Below, piece after piece: positions 9,187 to 19,082 of a stretch of 64,000 bases of DNA. The DNA lies in contig NVVR01000001.1 of assembly GCA_002733415.1 (NCBI GenBank), forward strand, positions 72,493-136,492. The letters are read 5' to 3'. A model generated the notes under the pieces. That model made no database searches and was not told the origin of the DNA. It saw only the letters and a list, made by a program, of their open reading frames with translations. A program made the position numbers and the translations under genes. The stretch comes from Kordia sp. (GTDB lineage Bacteria; Bacteroidota; Bacteroidia; Flavobacteriales; Flavobacteriaceae). Every line of letters begins with the position of its first letter. The stretch's first letter is position 1.

Positions 9187-10092
9187 ATGAAAGAACAATT
9201 TCAAGCATACATACATCAATTACAAGATACTATTTGTAAGAAATTAGAAGATATTGATGGTAAAGCTGTTTTTCAAGAAGATTTATGGGACAGACCAGAA
9301 GGAGGTGGAGGAAGAACTCGTGTAATCGAAAACGGAAATGTTTTTGAAAAAGGAGGGGTAAATATTTCTGCTGTTCATGGGAAGCTTCCTGAGGCTATGC
9401 AAAAAAACTTTGGTGTTTCGGACTCCAATTTTTTTGCTTGTGGTTTGAGCTTGGTACTACATCCTAATAATCCATTTGCACCGACGGTACACGCCAATTG
9501 GCGTTATTTTGAAATGTATGATGGTTCAGGTAATATTGTTACACAATGGTTCGGTGGTGGACAAGATTTAACCCCGTATTATTTATTTGATGCCGACGCA
9601 ATTCATTTTCATCAAGTATGTAAAGATGCTTGTGATAAACATGATACTTCGTTTTATCCGATGTATAAAAAGAGGTGCGATGCTTATTTTTACAATGCAC
9701 ATAGAAATGAAGGAAGAGGAATTGGCGGATTGTTTTTCGATTATTTAAAAAAAACAGCTACACTTACAATGCAAGATCAATTTGATTTTGTAGCTGAAAT
9801 TGGAAATAGCTTTCTAGATAGTTATGTGCCTATTTTGGAACGTAGAAAAAATCAAGAATATTCAGAAGAAAATAAAAATTGGCAAGAAATACGAAGAGGG
9901 CGTTATGTAGAGTTTAATTTAGTACATGACAAAGGAACTTTATTTGGCTTAAAGACTAACGGACGGATAGAAAGTATTTTAATGAGTTTACCACCTAAAG
10001 TACAATGGCATTATAATCATATCCCTGTAGAAGGAAGCGAAGAGGAACGATTAGTGAAAGTGTTGCAAAATCCTAAAGAATGGCTTAAATAA
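9187..10092 (+). CDS. hemF: Oxygen-dependent coproporphyrinogen III oxidase
   Basis: The 301-residue protein matches HemF in length and motifs: RPEGGGGRTRVIENGNVFEK (residues 37-56), PFAPTVHANWRYFE (97-110) and WFGGGQDLTPYY (121-132). HemF converts coproporphyrinogen III to protoporphyrinogen IX with O2, so this organism has an aerobic route for this step. It lies between hemE and hemB and is probably in the same transcription unit, with one R1 repeat just upstream. Confidence 0.96.
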   Translation: MKEQFQAYIHQLQDTICKKLEDIDGKAVFQEDLWDRPEGGGGRTRVIENGNVFEKGGVNISAVHGKLPEAMQKNFGVSDSNFFACGLSLVLHPNNPFAPTVHANWRYFEMYDGSGNIVTQWFGGGQDLTPYYLFDADAIHFHQVCKDACDKHDTSFYPMYKKRCDAYFYNAHRNEGRGIGGLFFDYLKKTATLTMQDQFDFVAEIGNSFLDSYVPILERRKNQEYSEENKNWQEIRRGRYVEFNLVHDKGTLFGLKTNGRIESILMSLPPKVQWHYNHIPVEGSEEERLVKVLQNPKEWLK

Positions 10093-10100
10093 ATGATATT

Positions 10101-11105
10101 ATGCAAAGAGTAATTTTAGTGCTATTTATTTTGTTTTTTGTAGTGTTTTGTAATGCTCAAGAAAGCGAGTACGTGCAAGATTTTTCTCATAATATAAATG
10201 CGAAATTAGGTATAGATACTAAAAGCTTCTCTTATAAAATAACGAACAGTGTAACCAATGAAAAATTCGATTTAAAACCTAATGAATCAGTACGATTAGC
10301 TGCTTCAGTGCATTACAAATTTATAGGACTTACTGTTGGGTTTTCTCCAAACTTCTTGAATAATAATGAGGATGAAAAGTTAAAAGGAGAATCGGATATT
10401 AATTCAATTAAATTACGCCTATTTATAAAACGTTTCATTCAAGAGTTTGAGTATAATAAAATTCAAGGGTTCTATGTTGAAAACACTGCCGATTTCGATG
10501 CCAATTGGATAAAAAATACCGATCCATATATTCAGTTAAAAAGCTTAACTATTAAACGTTTTGGTGGAAAAACTTCTTTTGTTTGGAATAAGAATTTTTC
10601 ATTTAAAGCCTTACTAATGCAAAACCAGAAACAACTAAAAAGTGCGGGAAGTTTTGTGCCAAGTATGTCCTACTATTATTCTGAATTAAGTAATCCGAAA
10701 AATGAATTTATTTCTTTAGGTGAAAGTAATATTGATTTAAATGTTACTGCTGGTTATATCCATAATTTTGTGTTTGGATCAGAACAAAATTTCTTTGCTT
10801 CATTAGGATTGTCGCCTGGTTTTGGGGTGAAGTTTGCGAAAAATAAAATTGAGGATACTTCAGGAGTATTTCAAGAAAATAAAGCAACATACACAAATTT
10901 CATTTTTGAAGGGCGTTTAAATATGGGGTATAATTCTGATAAAATATTTACAGGAATGCAGTTTAATGTAAACGGAGTGTCCTATAATAAAAATCAAGAA
11001 ACAAAGGTGGAAGATTCAAATACCTACTTCCAGTTATACTTCGGATATCGTTTTGGGGCGCCAAAAGTGTTAGAAAATTTATTTGATAGAATACATAAGA
11101 AATAA
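10101..11105 (+). CDS. DUF4421-like exported protein
   Basis: This 334-residue protein starts 8 bp after hemF. It has a signal peptide ending FCNAQ (residue 19) and then alternating amphipathic strands (YKFIGLTVGFSPNFLNNNED, GFYVENTADFDANW), ending in the aromatic-rich YFQLYFGYRFG. This is typical of an outer-membrane beta-barrel and resembles DUF4421 proteins of Bacteroidota. Its role is unknown. Its position among heme genes is suggestive but not proof of a link. Confidence 0.7.
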   Translation: MQRVILVLFILFFVVFCNAQESEYVQDFSHNINAKLGIDTKSFSYKITNSVTNEKFDLKPNESVRLAASVHYKFIGLTVGFSPNFLNNNEDEKLKGESDINSIKLRLFIKRFIQEFEYNKIQGFYVENTADFDANWIKNTDPYIQLKSLTIKRFGGKTSFVWNKNFSFKALLMQNQKQLKSAGSFVPSMSYYYSELSNPKNEFISLGESNIDLNVTAGYIHNFVFGSEQNFFASLGLSPGFGVKFAKNKIEDTSGVFQENKATYTNFIFEGRLNMGYNSDKIFTGMQFNVNGVSYNKNQETKVEDSNTYFQLYFGYRFGAPKVLENLFDRIHKK

Positions 11106-11109
11106 AAAC

Positions 11110-11883
11110 ATGTTAAAATCAGTAAAAAGAATAGGACTCATTATCAATTACAAAACATTTATTGTATTGGTTTTATCTGTGTTGTCTACCTATTTGTGTA
11201 ACTACTATAATATCACTGCTGATTTCCCACTAACGTTAATTTCTACCGCAATTATATTTCCCATAGTATTTTCTATAGGAGGAGCCTATAAACGCCGAGA
11301 AGTAGCTTTAGATCAGTACGGAAACATTAAGGCGTATGGTAGAGCATTGTTTTTTGCAGTGAAACATTGGTTGCCGGAAACGTCTGATGAAATTCAGGAA
11401 GAAGTCAAGAAACATTTAATACACTTATTAGGATCCTGTAGAAGCTCATTTACTGAGCCACTCGATAATTTACCTCAAAATGAAATTGGTATTTATGAAA
11501 GTTTTGATGAATTATCCATGTTTATTAAAAAATTGCGAGGACTTGGATTGCCTTCTGGTGAAGCATCAAGAGCAAATCAGTTTTTAAGTAAAATGATGGT
11601 TTCTTTTGAAAAAATAAAACACATTTATCAATATAGAACGCCACGAACATTACGTACTTATAGCCAGATATTCATCATTGTTTTGCCAATTATTTACGGA
11701 CCGTACTTTGCTGAAGCTGCAAAAGAATATTCTGTTTATTTAACTTACGCTATGCCGATATTATTCAGTGTGATTTTAGTGAGTTTGGATAATATTCAAA
11801 TGCATTTAGAAAATCCATTTGATCAAGTAGGAGAAGATGATGTGGAATTTAATGTAGAAAAATTTATAGCAAATTTAAAATAG
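11110..11883 (+). CDS. Bestrophin-like membrane protein
   Basis: I start at ATG 11110, 4 bp after the stop of the DUF4421-like gene; the longer frame from 11083 would overlap that gene. The 257-residue protein has hydrophobic helices near 16-37, 39-58, 190-207 and 212-230. It ends with the block DNIQMHLENPFDQVGEDDVE, which resembles the conserved LENPFG-acidic stretch of bestrophins. Bestrophins are anion channels, but sequence match outside this block is weak by eye, so the call is tentative. It is followed 61 bp later by hemB. Confidence 0.55.
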   Translation: MLKSVKRIGLIINYKTFIVLVLSVLSTYLCNYYNITADFPLTLISTAIIFPIVFSIGGAYKRREVALDQYGNIKAYGRALFFAVKHWLPETSDEIQEEVKKHLIHLLGSCRSSFTEPLDNLPQNEIGIYESFDELSMFIKKLRGLGLPSGEASRANQFLSKMMVSFEKIKHIYQYRTPRTLRTYSQIFIIVLPIIYGPYFAEAAKEYSVYLTYAMPILFSVILVSLDNIQMHLENPFDQVGEDDVEFNVEKFIANLK

Positions 11884-11941
11884 TCGAGTATTTTTAATAA
11901 ATTCATAAAAAGAAGAAATTTACCTAACACCTAAGACCTAA

Positions 11942-12916
<975 letters not shown>

Positions 12917-12919
<3 letters not shown>

Positions 12920-12934
12920 CCTACTAGTAAGGTT
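12917..12934. repeat. Short palindrome overlapping the hemB stop codon
   Basis: AACCTACTAGTAAGGTT is a near-perfect inverted repeat whose first bases overlap the TAA stop. Similar stop-codon palindromes lie at 14581, 20915, 33929, 52381 and 53950 (family R3). Confidence 0.5.
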
Positions 12935-13040
12935 GAGTAAAATTCATAACTTTACTTTCATTGCCACAACTAATTTTATTAAAATAGTCAAGACTCTAAT
13001 TGAGGAGTTCTCTGATTTTTAACTTTTTATATATAAATAC

Positions 13041-14105
13041 ATGACATTACTTATTACATATGCTGTTTTATCAATAGTTATTTCTTTTATATGTTCTATA
13101 CTAGAAGCGGTATTGTTAAGTGTTACGCCAACATTTATTAGTGTAAACAAGAAAGAAGGAAGAGGGTTTTCAAGGCAGTTAGAAGAAATGAAAAAGGATG
13201 TTGATAAGCCTTTAATAGCAATTCTTACTTTAAATACTGTAGCGCACACTGTTGGAGCAATTATGGTGGGTACTGAAGCAAAATCGGTATTTAATGATGC
13301 TGGTAACGGGGTATTTCTTGTTTCTGCCATAATGACGATTTTGATTTTAGTTGCTTCTGAAATTATTCCAAAGACTATCGGAGCTACTTATTGGAAAAAA
13401 TTAGTTCCTATTACAGTGATGATTTTAAGTGGAATGATTCTGTTTTTTAAATGGACTGGAATCATTTGGGTGTTACAATTATTTACAAAACTATTCGGTA
13501 AAGGAGCTCATGGAGAAAGTGTACTAAGTAGAGAAGACTTTTCAGTTATGGCTGATATCGCTAAAGAAGAAGGAGTGTTTGAGGAATCGGAATCTAAAAT
13601 TATCAAGAACTTATTAAACTTTAAATCTATTTGCGCTAAAGATATTATGACGCCACGCAGTGTCATGAAAATAGCAGAAGAAGCAACGAATATTAAAGCT
13701 TTTTTTGAGACGAATAAAAAACTACGTTTTTCACGTATACCTATTTATAAGGATAATCCAGATAATATTACAGGGTATGTTTTAAAAGATGATATCTATG
13801 AAGATTTAGCTGAAGACAAGGATCAAAAACAGCTAGCGGATTTAAAACGGAAGTTATTAGTAATTGGTAGAAACGTGCCTATTCCAAACCTTTTTGAAAA
13901 ATTAATTCAAGAGAAAGAACATATTGCTTTAGTAGTAGATGAATACGGATCGGTGAGTGGATTGGTGACTATGGAAGATGTGATTGAAACCTTATTAGGG
14001 CTAGAGATAATGGACGAGAGTGATGCCGATGCTGATATGCAACAATTAGCCAGAAAAAATTGGGAAGATCGTGCAAAACGTTTAGGAATTATCGATGATG
14101 AGTAA
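13041..14105 (+). CDS. CNNM-domain / CBS-pair membrane protein (hemolysin C / CorC family)
   Basis: This 354-residue protein has an N-terminal DUF21 (CNNM) membrane domain with about four helices over residues 1-140. A linker with EDFSVMADIAKEEGVFEESE follows, then two CBS motifs over about 200-320 (MTPRSVMKIAEEATNIKAFF, and VDEYGSVSGLVTMEDVIETL). The family is associated with magnesium or cobalt efflux. It is shorter than typical gliding-protein GldE homologues and lacks the C-terminal CorC_HlyC domain. Its stop overlaps the next gene by 11 bp, suggesting co-translation. Confidence 0.88.
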   Translation: MTLLITYAVLSIVISFICSILEAVLLSVTPTFISVNKKEGRGFSRQLEEMKKDVDKPLIAILTLNTVAHTVGAIMVGTEAKSVFNDAGNGVFLVSAIMTILILVASEIIPKTIGATYWKKLVPITVMILSGMILFFKWTGIIWVLQLFTKLFGKGAHGESVLSREDFSVMADIAKEEGVFEESESKIIKNLLNFKSICAKDIMTPRSVMKIAEEATNIKAFFETNKKLRFSRIPIYKDNPDNITGYVLKDDIYEDLAEDKDQKQLADLKRKLLVIGRNVPIPNLFEKLIQEKEHIALVVDEYGSVSGLVTMEDVIETLLGLEIMDESDADADMQQLARKNWEDRAKRLGIIDDE

Positions 14106-14583
14106 AAGTATTGCGGTTGTTTATATAAAAACTCCAATAGGAATTTGTAAAATAAAAGGGAGTGAATTAGGAGTGTCACAGGTTTCTATTTTAGATGATG
14201 AGCTTACAATTTCTGAGAGTGTTCCAGTAGTATTGCAAAGCTGTGTTGCTCAGTTAGAAGAGTACTTTAAAGGAGATAGAAAAGGATTTGATTTTCAATT
14301 AGATTATATAGGGACGGACTTTCAGAAAAGGGTGTGGAAGTCTTTAAATGAAATTACTTATGGAAAGACGACAACCTATTTAAAACAAGCACGTTTGTTA
14401 GGTGATGAAAAAGCAATTAGAGCAGTGGCTACAGCAAATGGGAAAAACCCATTTTGGATCGTTCTACCATGTCATAGAGTCGTAGGTTCTGACGGATCTC
14501 TTACTGGGTACGCAGGAGGGTTGTGGCGGAAAAAGTGGTTGTTAGAGCATGAACAAGGATGCAAACAGCAATCATTGTTTTAA
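14095..14583 (+). CDS. ogt: Methylated-DNA--[protein]-cysteine S-methyltransferase
   Basis: The 162-residue protein carries the active-site motif PCHRVVG with acceptor cysteine C126, preceded by the DNA-binding helix TYLKQARLLGDEKAIRAVA. It repairs O6-alkylguanine by a suicide alkyl transfer. Length fits Ogt rather than the longer Ada fusion. The start is one of two adjacent ATGs (14095 or 14098) inside the end of the CNNM gene. The TAA stop is the first part of a palindrome of family R3. Confidence 0.93.
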   Translation: MMSKSIAVVYIKTPIGICKIKGSELGVSQVSILDDELTISESVPVVLQSCVAQLEEYFKGDRKGFDFQLDYIGTDFQKRVWKSLNEITYGKTTTYLKQARLLGDEKAIRAVATANGKNPFWIVLPCHRVVGSDGSLTGYAGGLWRKKWLLEHEQGCKQQSLF

Positions 14584-14598
14584 TCCGCCTGTGGATTA
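14581..14598. repeat. R3-type palindrome at the ogt stop codon
   Basis: TAATCCGCCTGTGGATTA is an inverted repeat that includes the stop codon of the alkyltransferase gene. Confidence 0.55.
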
Positions 14599-14700
14599 GA
14601 TCATCTAAGATTTTGCATTGAATAAGAAATAATAATAGTTAACATATATCTAGTTTAATTGTATTAAGGATATTGATTGATTATCCGTATCTTTAAATTT

Positions 14701-15219
14701 ATGTATAAAATTGCATTTGAGTTTTTAAAACGATTCTTTTCTGAAGCAGCACTGTTTAAACACGGTTTTAATATATCTCCAATGTATAGAAGATCAGTTG
14801 GAAGGATTGTGTTTGTTTCTAATGATTTACATGAAGTACTTGTCAAAATTCCTTTAAATTATAAAAATAGAAATTACGTAGGGGCCATTTTCGGAGGCAG
14901 TATGTTTTCTGCAACCGATCCAATTTATATGATTCAACTAATGAATATTTTAGGAGATGATTATGTGGTTTGGGATAAAGCAGCTGAAATAAAATACAAA
15001 AGGCCAGCAAGAGAAAATACATTTGCGAAGTTTACTTTCTCTGAAGGTGAAATCAATCAAATAAAGGAAGACGTTTTTACTCAAAAAGAAATAGATTTTG
15101 AAAAACAAGTTAATATTACTAGTGAATCAGGTGTGGTATTCGCTGAGGTTGTAAAAACCATTTATATTTCCCAAAAAAGCTATTACAAAGAAAAAATGAA
15201 GTTAAGAAAAACTAATTAA
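14701..15219 (+). CDS. DUF4442 hotdog-fold protein
   Basis: I use ATG 14701 (172 residues) rather than TTG 14677, because TATCTTTA at 14688-14695 looks like a promoter -7 element just ahead. The block NYVGAIFGGSMFSATDPIYM followed by WDKAAEIKYKRPARE matches DUF4442, a hotdog-fold thioesterase-like family. The substrate is unknown. The exonuclease gene follows 7 bp later, so the two are probably co-transcribed. Confidence 0.8.
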   Translation: MYKIAFEFLKRFFSEAALFKHGFNISPMYRRSVGRIVFVSNDLHEVLVKIPLNYKNRNYVGAIFGGSMFSATDPIYMIQLMNILGDDYVVWDKAAEIKYKRPARENTFAKFTFSEGEINQIKEDVFTQKEIDFEKQVNITSESGVVFAEVVKTIYISQKSYYKEKMKLRKTN

Positions 15220-15226
15220 GAGTAAT

Positions 15227-15946
15227 ATGCTTGAAAAAATTAAGTTAGAAAATATTTTATTCCTTGATATTGAAACGGTCCCTGAGCATGAAAATTTTAA
15301 TGGTCTAGCGGAAAATTGTAAAGAACTTTGGGCACAGAAAACTAAATATAAAAGAAAAGAAGAGTTCTCACCGGAGGAGTTTTACAATAGAGCTGGGATT
15401 TGGGCTGAGTTTGGTAAAATTATCTGTATTTCCGTAGGTTATTTTGTTATTGATAAATCTAGCAGAAGTTTTAGAATAACTTCTTTTTCAGGTGATGAGC
15501 AAAAATTGTTATTAGATTTTAAAGAGCTACTAAATATACATTTTTTTAAACCGCATCATTTGCTTTGTGCGCATAATGGAAAAGAGTTTGATTTTCCGTT
15601 TATCGCTAGACGAATGGTTATTCACGGGGTAGAAATACCAAATGCATTGAATTTATTCGGTAAAAAACCATGGGAAATCCCACATTTGGACACGATGGAA
15701 TTATGGAAATTCGGAGATTATAAACATTATACCTCTTTAAAATTATTGACAAGTATTCTTGGTATCCCCTCTCCTAAAGATGATATCGACGGGAGTCAGG
15801 TAGCCGAAGTCTATTATAAACAGAGTAATATTGATAGAATAGTGAATTATTGTGAAAAAGATACTATTGCTATAGCGCAAGTGTTTTTAAAGTTTAAGAG
15901 AGAAAAGTTATTAATGGAAAATGAAATTATCTGTGTAAAGGATTGA
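15227..15946 (+). CDS. PolB-like 3'-5' exonuclease
   Basis: The 239-residue protein carries the three exonuclease motifs of the DnaQ/PolB fold: ExoI FLDIET (D14, E16), ExoII CAHNGKEFDFPFIAR, and ExoIII YCEKDTIAIAQVF near the C-terminus. This is the predicted stand-alone exonuclease family of Bacteroidota (DNA_pol_B_exo2). It probably trims DNA 3' ends, and the physiological role is not defined. Confidence 0.87.
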   Translation: MLEKIKLENILFLDIETVPEHENFNGLAENCKELWAQKTKYKRKEEFSPEEFYNRAGIWAEFGKIICISVGYFVIDKSSRSFRITSFSGDEQKLLLDFKELLNIHFFKPHHLLCAHNGKEFDFPFIARRMVIHGVEIPNALNLFGKKPWEIPHLDTMELWKFGDYKHYTSLKLLTSILGIPSPKDDIDGSQVAEVYYKQSNIDRIVNYCEKDTIAIAQVFLKFKREKLLMENEIICVKD

Positions 15947-15985
15947 TGTAATGATAACTAATACCCTATGTAGTGAGTAGGTTTT

Positions 15986-16017
15986 TTTGTGGAAAAGAAA
16001 AAAATAACTTACTTTAG
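15986..16017 (+). promoter_or_regulatory. Predicted promoter of the secreted M4 protease gene
   Basis: TTTG at 15986-15989 and TACTTTAG at 16010-16017 are 20 bp apart. The -7 element differs from TAnnTTTG at one base and is identical to the one proposed upstream of recA. Confidence 0.6.
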
Positions 16018-16056
16018 GGGACTTTAAACCTAAAATTAATATAAAACCTAACCAGA

Positions 16057-18987
16057 ATGAAAAAAACCTACATTGTTGTTTTTGCCTTTTTACTATCGTT
16101 AAGTATTAGTGCACAGAACAAGTTAGCAGAAAATGCAGCCCGTCAAAAAACATTAAATTTCAGCACAATAACATCGCCAGGAAGTGCAATAAACTCTTTT
16201 AAAAGAGAATATATATTACAAGGTAATAATAGTTTTACGCCTTATAGAAGTAGTGTAGATAAAAATGGAGTTTTACACCAACGATACCAACAATTTTATA
16301 ATGGAGTAAAAGTAGAGTTTGGAATGTTAATTACACATTCTAAAAATAATAATGTATCTACTGTAAATGGTGAATTATATGACACAAAAGGAATAAGTGT
16401 AGTACCGACAATGAGTAAGGAAACTGCTTTTAATCACGCTAAAAATTACATCAATGCGGAGCGTTACTTGTGGGAAGATGCCGACCAAGCAAGGATAATG
16501 GATTACATAAAACCTACAGGAGAGCTAATTGTTTTTCCAAATGTAAGTACAGGAGAAGTGTATTTGGCATATAAGTTTGATATTTATGCTACAAAGCCTA
16601 TAAAAAGAAATGAAGTGTATGTCAATGCACATACAGGGCATGTGTTATATGAGAATCCAATCATAAAACATGCAAACAGGTTAGTGTCTAATAATGAAAT
16701 GAAACAATATGCTGATAAGTTGGAAGAAGCTATTTTCATGGCATCTGGAACTGCTGCGACTCGTTATAGTGGATCTAGGCCAGTAGAAACAACTTTTTCA
16801 GGAGGTAATTATGTTTTGAGAGATGCGTCTAGAGGGAATGGAATTAATACATATAATTGCCAAACCACGAATACATATCAAACAACAAACTTTATAGATA
16901 ATGATAACAATTGGACTTCAGGAGAACATAATAACGCAGCGAAAGATAATGGAGCTTTAGATGCGCATTGGGGAGCTGAAGTAACTTTTGATTTTTGGAA
17001 AAATATTTTCGGCAGGAATAGTTATGATGATGCTAATGCGGTAATTAATAGTTATGTTCATTATGATGATGATGGTACTGGAGCAGGTTATGACAACGCT
17101 TTTTGGAATGGAAGTGCAATGACTTATGGTGATGGTAATGGTTTTGATATATTAACTTCTTTGGATGTCTGTGGGCATGAAATAGGACATGCGATATGTA
17201 CGTATACAGCTAATTTAGCGTATCAAAATCAATCTGGGGGGATGAATGAAGGGTTTTCTGATATATGGGGAGCTTGTATTGAGCATTATGGTAGAACTGG
17301 TGCTTTAACTGGTACTCCGGTGGATGATGTATGGAAAATAGGGGAGGACTTAGCTTTTAATCCTTTACGATCAATGAGTAATCCATTGTCAAGAGGTAAT
17401 CCTGATACATATTTAGGGACAAGTTGGACTACAACTGGAGATGAGGGAGTTTGTATCCCTACTCAAGGGAATGATAATTGCGGTGTACATAATAATAGTG
17501 GAGTCTTAAATCATTGGTTTTATATTTTAACCGCTGGGAAATCAGGAACAAATAATGCGCCTTCTCCTGATACATATAATGTTACTGGGATAGGGATGGT
17601 AAAATCTACAGAAATAGCATATTTTACTGAAAGAGATTATTTAACTGCTAATTCCACTTATTTAGATGCTAGAAACGCATCTATTGCTGTTGCAAGTTCG
17701 TTGTATTGTGCAAGTAGTCCAGAAGTTATTTCGGTTACGAATGCATGGTATGCCGTAAATGTAGGAGAGGAATATTCAGCAGCTGCTGTTGATGTCGCAT
17801 TACAGACTGTAACAGAAAAAACAAGTGTTGATTGTGGTGTTGCTTTTTCTCCTGAAATTAAAATACAAAATGGAGGTTCTAGTCCTTTAACTAGTGTCGA
17901 TATTACATTTGATATTGATGGGGGGACACCTACTAATGATACTTGGACAGGGAATTTAGCAGTATGTGCTGAAACTACTCATCCGTTAGTTGTAACAGGT
18001 TTAATTAGAGGGGCGCATATTTTAAACGTCAATACAACAACTACAAGTGATGGAAGGCCAGAAAATAATACAAAATCGTCCTTAGTTTTAATTAATGATT
18101 CAGGAACTGAGAATGTAGTAAATACGTTTACTGTAACTACGGATGTTTTAGTAGCTTATGATGATGGAACTACTACTAGTATGTGGGAAAGAGGAGCTGC
18201 TTCTGGAACTACTTTGAGTGCTGCTGTAGCTGGGAACTCTAATGTTTATGGGACAAAGTTATCTGGAAAACATGGCGATAAAACTAAAGCATATTTAGTA
18301 TCGCAATGTTATGATTTGTCATTATTGGAAAACACGTTTGTTAAGTTTGATATGGCTTTTGATATAGAAGAAAACTGGGATATCTTGTATATGGAGTATT
18401 CTAAAGATGGAGGGGTGAATTGGTCGACTTTAGGAGCTTCTACAGATACAAATTGGTATAATAGCAATAGAGTTCCAGATGGGAATGATTGTTTTAATTG
18501 TATAGGAGCTCAATGGACTGGTGAAGCTGCTGATGCAAGTTCGCATTCAGGAGGTGGAACGCATGGTACAATGCATAATTATAGTTTTGCGTTAGGTGCT
18601 TTTGATAGTATAGGGTCGTCTGAAAGTAATATGTTGTTTAGATTTGTGTATTTGTCTGATGATGCATATGCAGAAGAAGGGGTGATAATTGATAATTTTG
18701 TTATTGAAGGTGTTGTAAATCCACTTTCTCTAAATGATAATGAGTTTGAAGGGCTGGTTATGTATCCAAATCCATCATCTGATAAAGTAATTATTACCAG
18801 TAATACTGATTTGAGCAAAGCAACAGTTTCTATAATTGATTTAAGAGGTAGGATAATTGCAGTAAATGCTGCTACTTTTTCTTCTAATAAGTTAATAGTT
18901 AATATTAGTAGTCTTGCTGAGGGTTCTTATTTTTTGAAAATTGAAGACACAATTAATACATCTGTAAAGAGGGTTATTAAAAATTAA
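16057..18987 (+). CDS. Secreted M4 (thermolysin/fungalysin-type) metalloprotease with T9SS sorting domain
   Basis: This 976-residue protein has a signal peptide ending SISAQ, an inhibitory propeptide (FTP and PepSY-like, about 30-210), and the M4 catalytic domain. The zinc motif HEIGH lies at 374-378, the third ligand is Glu398 in MNEGFSD, and a later HNNSGVLNHWFY block carries the second catalytic His. Beta-sandwich adhesion-type domains cover about 580-880. Residues about 895-976 form a type A T9SS C-terminal domain (MYPNPSSDKV to SYFLKIE). The enzyme is therefore exported by the type IX system to the surface or medium and probably digests proteins for nutrition. It is monocistronic, with its own promoter and terminator. 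Confidence 0.94.
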   Translation: MKKTYIVVFAFLLSLSISAQNKLAENAARQKTLNFSTITSPGSAINSFKREYILQGNNSFTPYRSSVDKNGVLHQRYQQFYNGVKVEFGMLITHSKNNNVSTVNGELYDTKGISVVPTMSKETAFNHAKNYINAERYLWEDADQARIMDYIKPTGELIVFPNVSTGEVYLAYKFDIYATKPIKRNEVYVNAHTGHVLYENPIIKHANRLVSNNEMKQYADKLEEAIFMASGTAATRYSGSRPVETTFSGGNYVLRDASRGNGINTYNCQTTNTYQTTNFIDNDNNWTSGEHNNAAKDNGALDAHWGAEVTFDFWKNIFGRNSYDDANAVINSYVHYDDDGTGAGYDNAFWNGSAMTYGDGNGFDILTSLDVCGHEIGHAICTYTANLAYQNQSGGMNEGFSDIWGACIEHYGRTGALTGTPVDDVWKIGEDLAFNPLRSMSNPLSRGNPDTYLGTSWTTTGDEGVCIPTQGNDNCGVHNNSGVLNHWFYILTAGKSGTNNAPSPDTYNVTGIGMVKSTEIAYFTERDYLTANSTYLDARNASIAVASSLYCASSPEVISVTNAWYAVNVGEEYSAAAVDVALQTVTEKTSVDCGVAFSPEIKIQNGGSSPLTSVDITFDIDGGTPTNDTWTGNLAVCAETTHPLVVTGLIRGAHILNVNTTTTSDGRPENNTKSSLVLINDSGTENVVNTFTVTTDVLVAYDDGTTTSMWERGAASGTTLSAAVAGNSNVYGTKLSGKHGDKTKAYLVSQCYDLSLLENTFVKFDMAFDIEENWDILYMEYSKDGGVNWSTLGASTDTNWYNSNRVPDGNDCFNCIGAQWTGEAADASSHSGGGTHGTMHNYSFALGAFDSIGSSESNMLFRFVYLSDDAYAEEGVIIDNFVIEGVVNPLSLNDNEFEGLVMYPNPSSDKVIITSNTDLSKATVSIIDLRGRIIAVNAATFSSNKLIVNISSLAEGSYFLKIEDTINTSVKRVIKN

Positions 18988-19005
18988 TAAATATTTCTTA
19001 ATAGT

Positions 19006-19036
19006 AAAAGCGCCCCATAATGGGGCGCTTTTTTTG
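19006..19036 (+). terminator. Rho-independent terminator after the protease gene
   Basis: AAGCGCCCC-ATAA-TGGGGCGCTT is a strong GC stem followed by a run of seven Ts. Confidence 0.92.
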
Positions 19037-19082
19037 TTTGATTAGCTAGTACTAATAATGATTTAGGTTGTATATTTAATTT